Source: Pyxidicoccus fallax
GTDB lineage: Bacteria; Myxococcota; Myxococcia; Myxococcales; Myxococcaceae
DNA length: 64,000 bases
Assembly: GCF_012933655.1 (NCBI RefSeq)
Contig: NZ_JABBJJ010000012.1
Span: forward strand, 1 to 64,000
Direction: 5' to 3'
Positions 45,250 to 60,181 of this stretch are shown here, one piece after another. The position numbers and the translations under genes were made by a program. Under the pieces are notes generated by a model. The model was not told the DNA's origin. It did not search any database and worked only from the letters and a program-made list of their open reading frames with translations. Each line of letters starts with the position of its first letter. Positions within the stretch are counted from its first letter, which is position 1.

Positions 45250-46905
45250 CTACAGGGCACGGCCCCCGCGCCGAAGTTCCTTCCGCGCGATCACCACCGC
45301 GCGCCGCGGACGCGCCAACCCCAGCGCCAGCACCATCATCCCCACCAGCGCCAGCGAGCCACCGCCAGTGCTGCTGCACCCTCCCGGCCCCGGGCCCACG
45401 TTCCGCCCCTCCGGGACGAAGGTCATGGATGACACCGCCTCCACTGGGGGAAACACGGGCGCCACGGGGGCGGGCTCCGACTCCTCGCAGACGGGCGGCG
45501 CGCCGTACATGCGGATGCGGTACGCGCTTCCGGGGTTTCCGGAGATGGTGGCCGTCAGGGTGTTGGTGCCGTTCTCACCGTCCATCACCACGCCCACGGC
45601 GATGAGCGCGTCATCGTCCTTGAAGTGGGAGGGGTTCACCTTCTCGTGCTCGTTGAGCCAGACGCGGCCGGAGGTGGCGCGCGGGGCCTCGTGGCCATTG
45701 TCCACGCACAGCACGCCCACGCCCGAGCCCTTGAAGTCGAGGGACACGCCGTTGGGGTTGCCGGTGGAGCGCACCACGCGCGTGGACGTCAGCAGCGGCC
45801 AGCCCTGCGGGTCCACGCACACGTCGATGGGCAGCCGCCCTTCCTTCGTGGGCGGCACGCACTGCGGCGCGTCCGGCAGGCGGAAGGTGAAGGAGTGCAC
45901 GTTGAAGTCGCCGCTCTCCGCCGCCGTCCAGACGACGCGCACCGTGCCGTCCGGCTCCATGCTCAGGTCCGTGAGGTTCTCGTTCTCCGGCCCCTGCGTC
46001 AGCGCGTAGAGCGCCTGGGTCTCCATGTCGTGGAGGTAGATGTCGAAGTCGCCGCGGTCCGGGGCCCTGCGCTCGAAGGCCACCAGCGAGCCGCTGATGC
46101 TGGGGTTGGAGTCCGTGCCCGCCAGCTCCAGCCGCTGCTCGGCGCCGCCGCCCACCGGCTTCCAGTAGATGTCACGCTCCATGACGCCATCCACCATGCG
46201 CGTGCTGGCGTAGACCACCACCTGGCCGTTGGTGTCCGGCTGGGACTCCTCGCCCTCGGCGCCGGTGAGCGCCTGGGTGGCGAAGCCGCTCCCCGTCCAC
46301 CGGGCCTCCCAGATGTCGCAGGACAGGCCCTGCGCGTCGCACTTGGCCCAGACCACCGTGCGCCCGTCGGGTGACACCGCCGGCGTGCGGTCCTGCAGGC
46401 CATCCGTCGTGAGCCGCGTCAGGATGTGCCGGTCCAGGTCGTACGCGGCGATCTCCGGCTGCAGCGTGTTGCCGGTGTAGCCGAAGTCCTGCCACGCCAC
46501 CGTGCGGCCGCCAATCACCGCCGCCCGCCGGCTGCTGCCCGGCTCGGGGGCCACCTCCACCGGGGAGGATTCGGCGCCCACCTGGAACGTGTAGATGGCG
46601 CTGGCGGTGCTGACGCGGGTGAAGACCACCGTGTTCCCGCTCACGTCCGACACGAAGTCGAACGCGCCGTTGTTGGGGATGGCCGCGTCCGTGCCCGTGC
46701 GCAGGTCGTGGTAGCGAATCTCGCTCGTGCCGCGGGCCTCGTTCGTATAGGCCACCAGCGGCCCGCTGACGTGGGGGTCCGTCTGGTCTCCTGGCCCGGT
46801 ATTGACGGCGCGGCGCGTGCCCGGGAGCGGGCCGCGGGCTTCCGGGACGATGGCGAAGGACAGCGCGGGGAAGAGCGACGCAACCAGGGCCAGTGTCCGC
46901 AGCAT
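45250..46905 (-). CDS. TolB-like beta-propeller surface protein with MYXO-CTERM-type tail; first gene after the riboswitch
   Basis: 551 residues. Signal peptide (MLRTLALVASLFPALSFA), then TolB/WD-like propeller blades (TPAVSPDGRTVVWAK, NPSISGSLVAFERR). A separate beta domain of about 150 residues follows, and the C-terminal end is GGCSSTGGGSLALVGMMV followed by an Arg-rich stretch, a MYXO-CTERM-like tail. ATG 46905 was chosen; GGGAGG lies nine bases upstream, and a longer in-frame start at 46959 falls in the leader. A GEMM riboswitch lies about 90 bases upstream, so expression should depend on cyclic di-GMP or a related dinucleotide. It is the lead gene of a five-gene operon. Confidence 0.85.
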   Translation of the reverse strand: MLRTLALVASLFPALSFAIVPEARGPLPGTRRAVNTGPGDQTDPHVSGPLVAYTNEARGTSEIRYHDLRTGTDAAIPNNGAFDFVSDVSGNTVVFTRVSTASAIYTFQVGAESSPVEVAPEPGSSRRAAVIGGRTVAWQDFGYTGNTLQPEIAAYDLDRHILTRLTTDGLQDRTPAVSPDGRTVVWAKCDAQGLSCDIWEARWTGSGFATQALTGAEGEESQPDTNGQVVVYASTRMVDGVMERDIYWKPVGGGAEQRLELAGTDSNPSISGSLVAFERRAPDRGDFDIYLHDMETQALYALTQGPENENLTDLSMEPDGTVRVVWTAAESGDFNVHSFTFRLPDAPQCVPPTKEGRLPIDVCVDPQGWPLLTSTRVVRSTGNPNGVSLDFKGSGVGVLCVDNGHEAPRATSGRVWLNEHEKVNPSHFKDDDALIAVGVVMDGENGTNTLTATISGNPGSAYRIRMYGAPPVCEESEPAPVAPVFPPVEAVSSMTFVPEGRNVGPGPGGCSSTGGGSLALVGMMVLALGLARPRRAVVIARKELRRGGRAL

Positions 46906-46989
46906 CGGCGACGACCTCCCGGAGACTCCGAGCGACGACCCACGCCCCGCACAAGGCACAGTGGGCCCGGAATATCCGGTGCTGGCTTC

Positions 46990-47070
46990 CCACGGCGGTC
47001 ACGGCCGGCCGGACTTCAGGCCCCGCGGCTTTGCGCACCAGGACTTTCGTCCTGGATTGCCCTTGAACAG
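46990..47070 (-). ncRNA. GEMM riboswitch (cyclic di-GMP-I class) controlling the surface-protein operon
   Basis: On the minus strand the aptamer reads AAGGGCAAUCC (consensus GGGCAAACC). Next is a 7-bp stem CCAGGAC/GUCCUGG closed by a GAAA tetraloop, then GUGCGCAAAGCC (consensus GACGCAAAGCC). A GC-rich second stem and GGCCGUGACCGCCG close the structure. The position equivalent to G20, which separates c-di-GMP from cGAMP binders, is G. Immediately downstream GTGGG...CCGGA/TCCGG...CCCAC forms a nested hairpin that could be the expression platform. The start codon is about 88 bases beyond. No T-run, so control may be translational or Rho-dependent. Confidence 0.85.
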
Positions 47071-47085
47071 GAACGTCTGCGGAGG

Positions 47086-47115
47086 ACTCTAGGAAGCTCG
47101 CTCGTCGGGGGTCAA
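47086..47115 (-). promoter_or_regulatory. Promoter of the riboswitch operon
   Basis: On the minus strand TTGACC (complement of 47110-47115), an 18-base spacer and TAGAGT (complement of 47086-47091) match the housekeeping promoter in five and four of six positions. The expected transcript start, about 47079, is nine bases before the aptamer. The -35 lies in a GGTCAA/TTGACC inverted repeat (47110-47134) that could also be an operator or end the upstream FecR transcript. Confidence 0.6.
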
Positions 47116-47143
47116 GGCAAGCGGCCGGTTGACCGACAGGGCT

Positions 47144-48112
47144 CTACCGGGAAGCGTCGTTTGCTTGATTCCAGATGTCCTGCGTGTCCGTTTTCAGAGG
47201 GGGCGGCGTGGTGTCGACGACCACGTCCTGCCGTTCTCTTTGTTCAATACGCGCCACTCCGATGGCGCGGACATCCACGGTGTTCCGCCCCTCACGCAGC
47301 TTTACCTTGCGCTCGAAGTTGCCCTGGGCGTCCGGAGCGATGGCGACGCCGTCCACCTCCACGCGGCTGCCGGGCTCCGTCTGTCCACGCACGACGAGCT
47401 CGCGCTCGCGGCGGGTGCGCTCCGCGGGCCAGTCCACCTTGAGCAGCAGGCTGCTGGGCACCGCCGCGGGCTCGGAGGGCGCCTGACCCGGGCGGATGAC
47501 GGACTGCTGCCCGGCGCGGACGATGACGACCTTGCCCTGCCCGAGCAGCGTCACCTCGCCCTCGCGCGTGCCCACCGCCACGGTGCCCTGGCCGTTGTTG
47601 CTCATGGTGAAGGCGCCGCTCTGCTCCAGCCGGGCCACCGCGTCCGCGTTGGACGCCTTCACCTCGATGGTGTGCCGCCGCCCGGGCCGCACGACGGCCG
47701 TCGCCATACCGTTGGAGAGCAGGATGCGGGACACCTCCTCCGTCAGCTCCTGCACGGAGATTTCGGTGCCGGGGTCCATGCGCACCTCCACGGCCTCGCC
47801 GCCGATGAGCATCGCGTACGAGCCGTCCTGCGTGCGCACCTTCTCGTTCTGCCGCAGCGAGGTGCCCACCTGCGCGAGACGCCAGGTGCCGTCCGAGTGC
47901 AGCACCTCCACCGTGCCGGACACCTCCGATATCTCCAGCTCCAGCGGCTTCTTCTCCACCGGGGCCTGGACGGCCACGGGCGGCGCGGGAGCGGGCGGCG
48001 GCGGAGGCGGCTCGCGAAGGAAGAGGAACCAGCCGGCCGGCAGCGCCGCGAGGATGAGCAGCAGGCCGACGAGGAAGGGCGTCTGACGCCGGGATGCGCT
48101 TGAGGCGGCCAT
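47144..48112 (-). CDS. FecR-domain membrane-anchored protein
   Basis: 322 residues. One N-terminal membrane helix (FLVGLLLILAALPAGWFLFL), a Pro-rich linker, then a FecR domain (VSGTVEVLHSDGTWRLAQVG, LRQNEKVRTQDGSYAMLIGG). A C-terminal beta module follows (GQTEPGSRVEVDGVAIAPDAQ). Outside the classic iron-sensing context, FecR domains are found in many surface and signalling proteins. It begins 38 bases after the histidine kinase stop, so it is probably in the kinase operon, and ends just before the riboswitch promoter. Confidence 0.82.
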   Translation of the reverse strand: MAASSASRRQTPFLVGLLLILAALPAGWFLFLREPPPPPPAPAPPVAVQAPVEKKPLELEISEVSGTVEVLHSDGTWRLAQVGTSLRQNEKVRTQDGSYAMLIGGEAVEVRMDPGTEISVQELTEEVSRILLSNGMATAVVRPGRRHTIEVKASNADAVARLEQSGAFTMSNNGQGTVAVGTREGEVTLLGQGKVVIVRAGQQSVIRPGQAPSEPAAVPSSLLLKVDWPAERTRRERELVVRGQTEPGSRVEVDGVAIAPDAQGNFERKVKLREGRNTVDVRAIGVARIEQRERQDVVVDTTPPPLKTDTQDIWNQANDASR

Positions 48113-48150
48113 GGACAGCCACCCTAGCTATCACACCCCCGCCCGTGGGC

Positions 48151-53324
<5,174 letters not shown>

Positions 53325-53425
53325 GACGGGCGGAATTGTACGCAGAGATCAACGTCCTTCCTCAAGCTGTGAGAAAGGCAACCGTTCAGCACGCACGGTG
53401 AGTGCGCAGGGGGACACCGAACGGA

Positions 53426-53454
53426 TTGACTCTACACGTATGTTCAGGAAGAGT
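53426..53454 (+). promoter_or_regulatory. lexA promoter with LexA operator as its spacer
   Basis: TTGACT at 53426-53431 (-35, five of six) and AAGAGT at 53449-53454 (-10, weak) are separated by exactly 17 bases. Those bases, CTACACGTATGTTCAGG (53432-53448), match the published Myxococcus LexA box CTRHAMRYBYGTTCAGS at 16 of 17 positions. Repressor bound there would block RNA polymerase, giving autorepression. A second GTTCAGC half-site lies at 53391-53397, toward the divergent signalling gene. Confidence 0.8.
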
Positions 53455-53520
53455 GGCACTGAAAGCCTGTACCCTGGACGTCCGAGCCCCTGGCAGGACG
53501 GCAGTCGAGAGAGGGAGCGC

Positions 53521-54186
53521 ATGGAAGAGCTCACGGAACGCCAGCGCGAGATTCTCGCCTTCATCGTCAAGGAGACGGAGACCCGGGGCTTCCCGCCGAC
53601 CATTCGGGAAATCGGGGAGCACATGGACATCCGCTCCACGAACGGGGTGAATGACCATCTCAAGGCGCTGGAGCGCAAGGGCTATCTCAACCGGGGCGAG
53701 CAGCAGAGCCGCTCGCTGGTGCCCACCAAGCGGGCGCGGCTGCTGCTGGGCCTGGGCGCGAAGAAGGACGCCGGCATGGTGGAGGTGCCCCTGCTGGGCA
53801 AGGTGGCGGCCGGCGCGCCGCTCCTCGCGCAGGAGCACATGGAGGACTCGGTCAAGATCGACAGCTTCCTGCTCGGGGGGGTGAACGGCCGCGAGGTCTT
53901 CGCCCTGCGGGTCAAGGGACAGTCGATGATTGAAGACGGCATCCACGACGGCGACTATCTCTTCGTGAAGAAGACGCCCGCGGCACAACCGGGCGACATC
54001 GTGGTGGCGCTCATCGAGGACGAGGCCACGGTGAAGCGCTACTACCCGGAGGGCGAGCGCATCCGCTTCCAGCCGGCCAACGCCACCATGCAGCCCATCT
54101 ACGTGAGCCGGGCGGAGTTCCGCTCGACCATGATTCTGGGCCAGGTGGTGGGCGTGTACCGCAAGCTGCAGGGCGGGCGCGTCTGA
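53521..54186 (+). CDS. lexA: SOS repressor LexA
   Basis: Represses SOS genes until RecA-ssDNA triggers self-cleavage. 221 residues. N-terminal winged helix-turn-helix ([20 protein letters not shown], then [20 protein letters not shown]). C-terminal S24 peptidase fold with cleavage site Ala97-Gly98 (KVAAGAPLL), nucleophile Ser135 (GQSMIEDG) and base Lys172 (TVKRYYPEG). All required residues are present. ATG 53521 has GGGAG just upstream; longer in-frame starts precede the promoter and were rejected. It is controlled by its own LexA box. The next gene converges. Confidence 0.97.
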   Translation: MEELTERQREILAFIVKETETRGFPPTIREIGEHMDIRSTNGVNDHLKALERKGYLNRGEQQSRSLVPTKRARLLLGLGAKKDAGMVEVPLLGKVAAGAPLLAQEHMEDSVKIDSFLLGGVNGREVFALRVKGQSMIEDGIHDGDYLFVKKTPAAQPGDIVVALIEDEATVKRYYPEGERIRFQPANATMQPIYVSRAEFRSTMILGQVVGVYRKLQGGRV

Positions 54187-54207
54187 CACGTCGTCCCGGG
54201 GGTTGAA

Positions 54208-54238
54208 GGCGCGCCGGGCATCGCGAGCCCGGGGCGCC
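54208..54238. terminator. Hairpin between lexA and the convergent TPR gene
   Basis: GGCGCGCCGGGC at 54208-54219 and GCCCGGGGCGCC at 54227-54238 pair over 12 positions with one mismatch and a 7-base loop. There is no T-run; it sits in the 65-base gap between two convergent stops and probably acts in both directions. Confidence 0.55.
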
Positions 54239-54251
54239 TCCCCTGCCCCAC

Positions 54252-55385
54252 TCAGGGGCACTTCTTCAGCGAGGCATCGGCGGCGGTGGCGCGGGCACAG
54301 GCCGCCTGGAGCGTGGCCGTGTCCTTCAGCTCGCGCGCCAGCCGGGCGGTGGTGAGCTGCAGCTCCGCGTCCTTCACCTGCTCCGGCTCCGCGCTGAGGC
54401 TGGTGAGGATGCGCAGCGCATCCGGCTTCCGGCCCAGCACGGTGAGCAGCTCGGCCAGCTCGCGCAACTCCCGCGCGTCCTGGCCGGAGACGGACTCCAG
54501 CGCGGCCTTGAGCTCGTCCTCGGCGGCGGCGCGGTTGCTCATCGCGAGGTGGATGCGGGCGAGCGCCACGTGGACGATGGCGCGGTCCTTCACGCGCAGG
54601 GACTCCTTGTAGGCGGCGATGGCGTCACCGGGCTTGTCCAGCCGCGTGTGAATCTCCCCCACCAGCTCCCAGAGCGTCGGGTCCCTGGGGGCGCGGCTGG
54701 CGGCCTCCTTGTAGGCGTTGGCGGCCTCGGGGAGCTTCCCGGAGCGCACGAGCGCGTCGCCCAGCGCGGTGTACACCTCGGGCGAGCGGATGCCCGTGTC
54801 CACGGCCTTCTGCGCGCGGGCGAGCACCTCGTCATGGCGCTTCTGCTCCGCCAGCACGTCGAGCGCGCGCATGATGAGCGCGGACTTCGCCTCCCTGGGC
54901 GCGGCGCCGGCGGCGAGCGTGAAGTGGTTCACCGCCTCGTCGTGCTCGCCCTTCTTGAGGTGCAGCTCGCCGAGCGACTCCAGCGCGTTGAAGTCGTGGG
55001 GGTAGAGGGCAATGGCCTTGCGCAGCGAGCTCTGTGCCTCGGGGATGCGCCCGAGCTGGGACTGGATGAAGCCCAGGCGGCTCCAGTTGGTGGAGCGGCG
55101 CGGGTCCTGCTGGACGGCGACCTCGAACTCGGCGAGCGCCTCGTTGAGACGGCCCATGGAGAGGTAGACCTCGCCTCGGGCGGCGGGCAGGCGCGGGTCA
55201 TTGGGGAGCAGCTGCTTCATGGCGTCGAAGGACTTGAGCGACTCCTCGAAGCGGCCCTGGAGGTACTCGGCGGTGCCCTTGAGGTAGAGGCCCTCGGCGT
55301 GGTCCTTGTCGCTGACGGGCGGTGGGCTCTCGGTGCACGCGACGGCGGCGAGCAGGACGAGCAGGGGCAGGACTCGCGGGGACAT
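54252..55385 (-). CDS. TPR-repeat lipoprotein
   Basis: 377 residues. Lipoprotein signal (LPLLVLLAAVAC, Cys17-18 region), then at least seven tetratricopeptide units of about 34 residues (GTAEYLQGRFEESLKSFD, RLGFIQSQLGRIPEAQSSL and others) to near the end. TPR lipoproteins act as scaffolds for outer-membrane complexes and in myxobacterial motility and secretion machines. ATG 55385 has GGAG upstream; the in-frame extension beyond it lacks a signal peptide. It begins 14 bases after the CsgG-like gene and forms an operon with it. Confidence 0.85.
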   Translation of the reverse strand: MSPRVLPLLVLLAAVACTESPPPVSDKDHAEGLYLKGTAEYLQGRFEESLKSFDAMKQLLPNDPRLPAARGEVYLSMGRLNEALAEFEVAVQQDPRRSTNWSRLGFIQSQLGRIPEAQSSLRKAIALYPHDFNALESLGELHLKKGEHDEAVNHFTLAAGAAPREAKSALIMRALDVLAEQKRHDEVLARAQKAVDTGIRSPEVYTALGDALVRSGKLPEAANAYKEAASRAPRDPTLWELVGEIHTRLDKPGDAIAAYKESLRVKDRAIVHVALARIHLAMSNRAAAEDELKAALESVSGQDARELRELAELLTVLGRKPDALRILTSLSAEPEQVKDAELQLTTARLARELKDTATLQAACARATAADASLKKCP

Positions 55386-55399
55386 GGAGGCTCCGACTC

Positions 55400-56575
55400 T
55401 CAGAAGTGGTACGCGATGCCGGCGTTGACGTCGAAGTTGAGGCCGTCGCCCAGCTGCGAGTCGGCCAGTCCGAGCACGGCCTGGGCGACGTTGGTGCCGA
55501 GTTCCAGCTGCAGGCCCACGTGGCCGGCGATGAGGTACTCGAGGCCGGCGAAGCCGACGACGGTGGGCAGCGGGCCGGTGGACTGGAAGATGCCGAAGTC
55601 GCCGAAGGACAGCTGCACGCCGAGGCCGAAGCCCCAGTAGGGCCGGAGGGCCTTCTCCACGTTGTGGTAGTGGCGCAGGCCCACGACGCTGGGCAGGACG
55701 TTGAGGCCGCCCTTGGCGCCCTCGGTGTTGGACTGCACGTAGGAGAAGCCGAGCTGCGCGAAGCCGACCCACTCGGGGTGGAACCAGTAGCCCACCTCCA
55801 GGTCGCCGCCCGGGTTGAGGGTGGCCAGCTTGTCGACGAAGTTGTTGTTGATGCGCAGGCCCAGCGTGAGGCTGCCGCCGCCCGTCGTCTTCGCGCCGCC
55901 GAGCAGCGGGCGGGCGGTGGGCACCTCCTCGGGCGAGACGAGCGCGGCGCGGAGCTGGTCGGCGACGGCCTCGGCGGTGCGCAGCAGGTGGTCGGCCTCG
56001 GGGGCTTCCGCGCGGGGCTTGGCGAGGCTGCGGCCGCCGACGGTGTCCACGAGGCTGGCGGTGAGGAGGTACTGGTCGCCGAAGCGGTCCAACCGGCCGG
56101 TGATGATGTAGCGGGCGCCGGTGATGGACGAGAGCTCCTGGAGGCAGGCGCCGCGCTCACACGTCTTGATGCCGAGTAACTGCCGCTGGCGCTCGGCGTC
56201 GAGCACCGTCTCGATGTCGCGCTGGGAGAGCACGCGCAGGCGCGGGGACTCGGCGAGGCGCGAGGCGATGAGCGAGGTGATGCCGGGCGCGGAGTCGCGG
56301 GCGGACTCGTTGGATTCGAGGGTGAGCACCGCGACGATGAGGGCTTCCTTCTCGGGCTCCCGGGCCGGCGTGGCCTGGGCGGCGGGAGCAGGCGGCCCGG
56401 AGGCGGGCTGCGTTCCGGACGTCGGCGGGGCGACGGGCGCGGCGGGCGGCTCTCCTCCGCTACCGGGGGCCTCGGACGCGGCGGGCGCCTGCGCGAGCGC
56501 GGTCGTGGTCAGGAGGAGGCAGAGGGAGGCCAGCAGCGGAAGGGAGCGCGACACGGGGCGGCACTCTACCCTCAC
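55400..56575 (-). CDS. CsgG/FlgO-like domain fused to an outer-membrane beta barrel
   Basis: 391 residues. Signal peptide ending near TTTALAQA, a Pro/Ala-rich linker (about 30-75), then an N-terminal domain of CsgG/FlgO type: LIVAVLTLESNESARDSAPG, LIASRLAESPRLRVLSQRD, GARYIITGRLDRFGDQYLL. The C-terminal 190 residues alternate like a small barrel (GFAQLGFSYVQS, YWGFGLGVQLSFGDFG) and end in Tyr-His-Phe. CsgG-type domains in other bacteria assemble pores or report on envelope proteins. The start is GTG 56575 (GAGAGG five bases upstream); GTG 56554 is possible. It lies upstream of the TPR lipoprotein gene. Confidence 0.8.
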   Translation of the reverse strand: MRVECRPVSRSLPLLASLCLLLTTTALAQAPAASEAPGSGGEPPAAPVAPPTSGTQPASGPPAPAAQATPAREPEKEALIVAVLTLESNESARDSAPGITSLIASRLAESPRLRVLSQRDIETVLDAERQRQLLGIKTCERGACLQELSSITGARYIITGRLDRFGDQYLLTASLVDTVGGRSLAKPRAEAPEADHLLRTAEAVADQLRAALVSPEEVPTARPLLGGAKTTGGGSLTLGLRINNNFVDKLATLNPGGDLEVGYWFHPEWVGFAQLGFSYVQSNTEGAKGGLNVLPSVVGLRHYHNVEKALRPYWGFGLGVQLSFGDFGIFQSTGPLPTVVGFAGLEYLIAGHVGLQLELGTNVAQAVLGLADSQLGDGLNFDVNAGIAYHF

Positions 56576-56680
56576 CCGGGCCTCTCACGGAGTGCCGGAG
56601 CGCCTGGATGCCCATCACATTGCGCTCTCCGGATTCCGCCAGGCGGCCTGGGCAGCAGACGTCCAACCGCCTTCGCACGC

Positions 56681-57058
56681 TCACTTGGGCTGGTTCAGTT
56701 CCTCGGGTAGCGGGGTGCGAAGCAACTCCCATCTGTTCGGCAGCCTGATGACGGCAAAGCCCTCGCCAGCAATGCTCACGAGCACGCCGTCCGTGGCCTC
56801 TCCACTCGCGAGCCACGCGTCCGCCGCTTGGCGGGAGTCGAATGTGCGAGCGACGAGTGCCGCGCTGGTGGCGGGAGTGAAGTACTTCCGGAAGTACGCC
56901 CGGTACTCCTCCAGTTTTTGACGGTCCCGCAAGAAGACCAGGGCACCCGCGGCGATGTGGAGGGCTTCGTCCTCAGGCGAGCCGTCCGGGTACTTCTCAT
57001 TGACGGTGCCGATGACGCGGAGGATGGCGTCCACATCGAAGTCTGGATCGTAGGTCAT
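56681..57058 (-). CDS. Small protein of unknown function
   Basis: 125 residues, soluble, no signal peptide or Cys. It begins MTYDPDFDVDAILRVIG and contains EDEALHIAAGALVFLRDRQ, probably helical, then a beta-rich end (GVLVSIAGEGFAVIRLPNRW). I do not recognise the family. It starts two bases after the M23 peptidase stop, in the same run as eno-surE-M23, but has no obvious link to their roles. Confidence 0.65.
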   Translation of the reverse strand: MTYDPDFDVDAILRVIGTVNEKYPDGSPEDEALHIAAGALVFLRDRQKLEEYRAYFRKYFTPATSAALVARTFDSRQAADAWLASGEATDGVLVSIAGEGFAVIRLPNRWELLRTPLPEELNQPK

Positions 57059-57060
57059 CT

Positions 57061-57993
57061 TCAGGAGGACGGCATGACGCCGAGGTACTCCAGCGGGTCC
57101 ACGGGCTTTCCATCCAGCCGCACCTCGAAGTGCAGGTGCGGCCCGGACGTCTTGCCGGACTCGCCCACCGTGGCGATGACCTGTCCCCGGAGCACGCGCT
57201 GCCCCGTGCGCACGCGCAACTCCCGGTTGTGCGCGTACAGCGTGATGATGTTCTTCCCGTGGTCGACGATGACGATGTTGCCGTACCCGCGCTGCTCGCC
57301 CGCGTACAGCACCGTGCCCTCCTGCGCCGTCTTCACCGGCGTCCCCGAGGGCGCTGCCAGGTCGATGCCGTCATGCGGCTCCCGGCCCTTCTTCCCGAAC
57401 CGCCCGTACAGCACGCCCTTCAGCGGCCAGTCGAGAATCCCCTGGGTCGCCAGTCGGGGCCGTGAAGCCCCTGGACGCAACACGGGGCGCGGGCGGGACG
57501 GAGGCTCCTCGCGCCGGGCCACCGTGGGCGAGCTTCCCCGCCGCACGGGAGTCTCGGTGGACGTGCGCACCGGCTCGGGGTCCGCCTCGGCCAGCGCCTC
57601 CGGCACGTCGCGCACCACGCCGGGGATGAGGAGCTCCTGCCCCACCGCCAGCGTCCACGGCGCCTTGATGTTGTTGGCGGCCCCCAGCTCCTCCACCGTG
57701 AGGCCGTACGTCTTGGAGATTCGATACATCGTCTCGCCCGGCGCGACGCGGTGGCGCACGGACACCAATTCCGGCTCCGGGTGCGCGCCCCGCAGGGAGA
57801 ACGGCAGCGCGCTCCGCTGCGGCGCGGAGGAAGCCGTGCCCGAAGACGCCGCGGAGACTTCAGGCCCGCGAGCGTCCCCCACGGGCTCCAGCCCCGTGTC
57901 CGGCCCGGGCGCGGCGGCCCGGGTGCCCGCGCAGCCGGCGAACAGCACGGCCACGAGCAGCACCCGGAGCACCACCACCGCCTGGCTGGACAC
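57061..57993 (-). CDS. LysM-M23 peptidoglycan-associated lipoprotein (NlpD-like)
   Basis: 310 residues from GTG 57993. Lipoprotein signal VVVLRVLLVAVLFAGC, then a LysM domain (HRVAPGETMYRISKTYGLT, IKAPWTLAVGQELLIPG). A Pro/Arg-rich linker leads to an M23 LytM domain with HDGIDLAAP and HLHFEVR, so the zinc ligands are intact. NlpD-like factors either cut peptidoglycan cross-links or activate amidases; the active-site His favours hydrolysis. An earlier in-frame ATG at 58053 overlaps surE and moves the signal peptide inward, so I did not use it. The surE-nlpD order is conserved in many bacteria. Confidence 0.88.
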   Translation of the reverse strand: MSSQAVVVLRVLLVAVLFAGCAGTRAAAPGPDTGLEPVGDARGPEVSAASSGTASSAPQRSALPFSLRGAHPEPELVSVRHRVAPGETMYRISKTYGLTVEELGAANNIKAPWTLAVGQELLIPGVVRDVPEALAEADPEPVRTSTETPVRRGSSPTVARREEPPSRPRPVLRPGASRPRLATQGILDWPLKGVLYGRFGKKGREPHDGIDLAAPSGTPVKTAQEGTVLYAGEQRGYGNIVIVDHGKNIITLYAHNRELRVRTGQRVLRGQVIATVGESGKTSGPHLHFEVRLDGKPVDPLEYLGVMPSS

Positions 57994-58007
57994 GGAAGCC
58001 TTCAACG

Positions 58008-58799
58008 CTAGGCACCATCCGATTCGTGCCGCTGGAAGCCGTCGAGCCGCCACTCCTTGATGTCCGGGAGGCGCTCGTGGTCCGTCAGCTCGAAGTGCAG
58101 GGGCGTCACCGAGACGCGCCGGTCCAGGAACACGGCGTTGCAGTCACTCCCCGGGATGTCCTCGTGCTGGTACTCGCTGCCGCCAATCCAGTAGTACTTC
58201 CGGCCGCGAGGGTCTTCCTTCTCCACCACGTTGTACCCGTAGGTGTGCCGGCCCAGCCGCGTGACGACGTAGCCGTCCGGCTCCACCCCATTGGGGATGT
58301 TCACGTTGAGGAGCATCCTCGGCGGCAGCGGCCGCGTCAGCGCGCTCTGCACCAGCGACCGCGCGAAGCGCGCGGCCGGGCCGAAGTCGAACGGCTGCCC
58401 CCGCGTCACCAGGCTGAAGGCGATGGCGGGCACCCCGAGCAGGGCCCCCTCCATCGCCGCAGCCACGGTGCCCGAGTACATGACGTCTTCCGCCAGGTTC
58501 GCGCCGTGGTTGATGCCGGACACCATGAGAGTGGGCCGAGCATCCTTCAGGATGTGGTTGATGGCCAGATATGCGCTGTCCGCTGGCGTCCCGTCGACGG
58601 AGTACCACCGCTCGCGCACCTCCTTGATGCGCAGCGGCCGGTGCAGGGAGATGGCGTGCGAGGCGGCGCTCTGCTCGCGGTCGGGCGCCACCACCCACAC
58701 CTCTCCCAGGGGGCTCACCGCTTCCACGAGGGCCTTGAGGCCCTCGGAGAAGTAGCCGTCGTCGTTCGAGACGAGGATGCGTGGCTTGGGGGCGCTCAC
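58008..58799 (-). CDS. surE: 5'/3'-nucleotidase SurE
   Basis: 263 residues, a divalent-metal nucleotidase that hydrolyses nucleoside monophosphates. Metal residues sit in ILVSNDDGYFSEGL at the N-terminus and in the conserved SGINHGANLAEDV. APDREQSAASHAISL completes the family signature. The start is GTG 58799, four bases after the eno stop. It leads into the LysM-M23 lipoprotein gene. Stress-survival roles are known for the family in E. coli; none can be read here. Confidence 0.95.
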   Translation of the reverse strand: MSAPKPRILVSNDDGYFSEGLKALVEAVSPLGEVWVVAPDREQSAASHAISLHRPLRIKEVRERWYSVDGTPADSAYLAINHILKDARPTLMVSGINHGANLAEDVMYSGTVAAAMEGALLGVPAIAFSLVTRGQPFDFGPAARFARSLVQSALTRPLPPRMLLNVNIPNGVEPDGYVVTRLGRHTYGYNVVEKEDPRGRKYYWIGGSEYQHEDIPGSDCNAVFLDRRVSVTPLHFELTDHERLPDIKEWRLDGFQRHESDGA

Positions 58800-58803
58800 G
58801 GGC

Positions 58804-60114
<1,311 letters not shown>

Positions 60115-60181
60115 CTAGAGGAGGGTTCCAGACCGGGCAAGCGTGCTCGCACCGGGCACTGCTACAGTGTCCACCCGCCGA

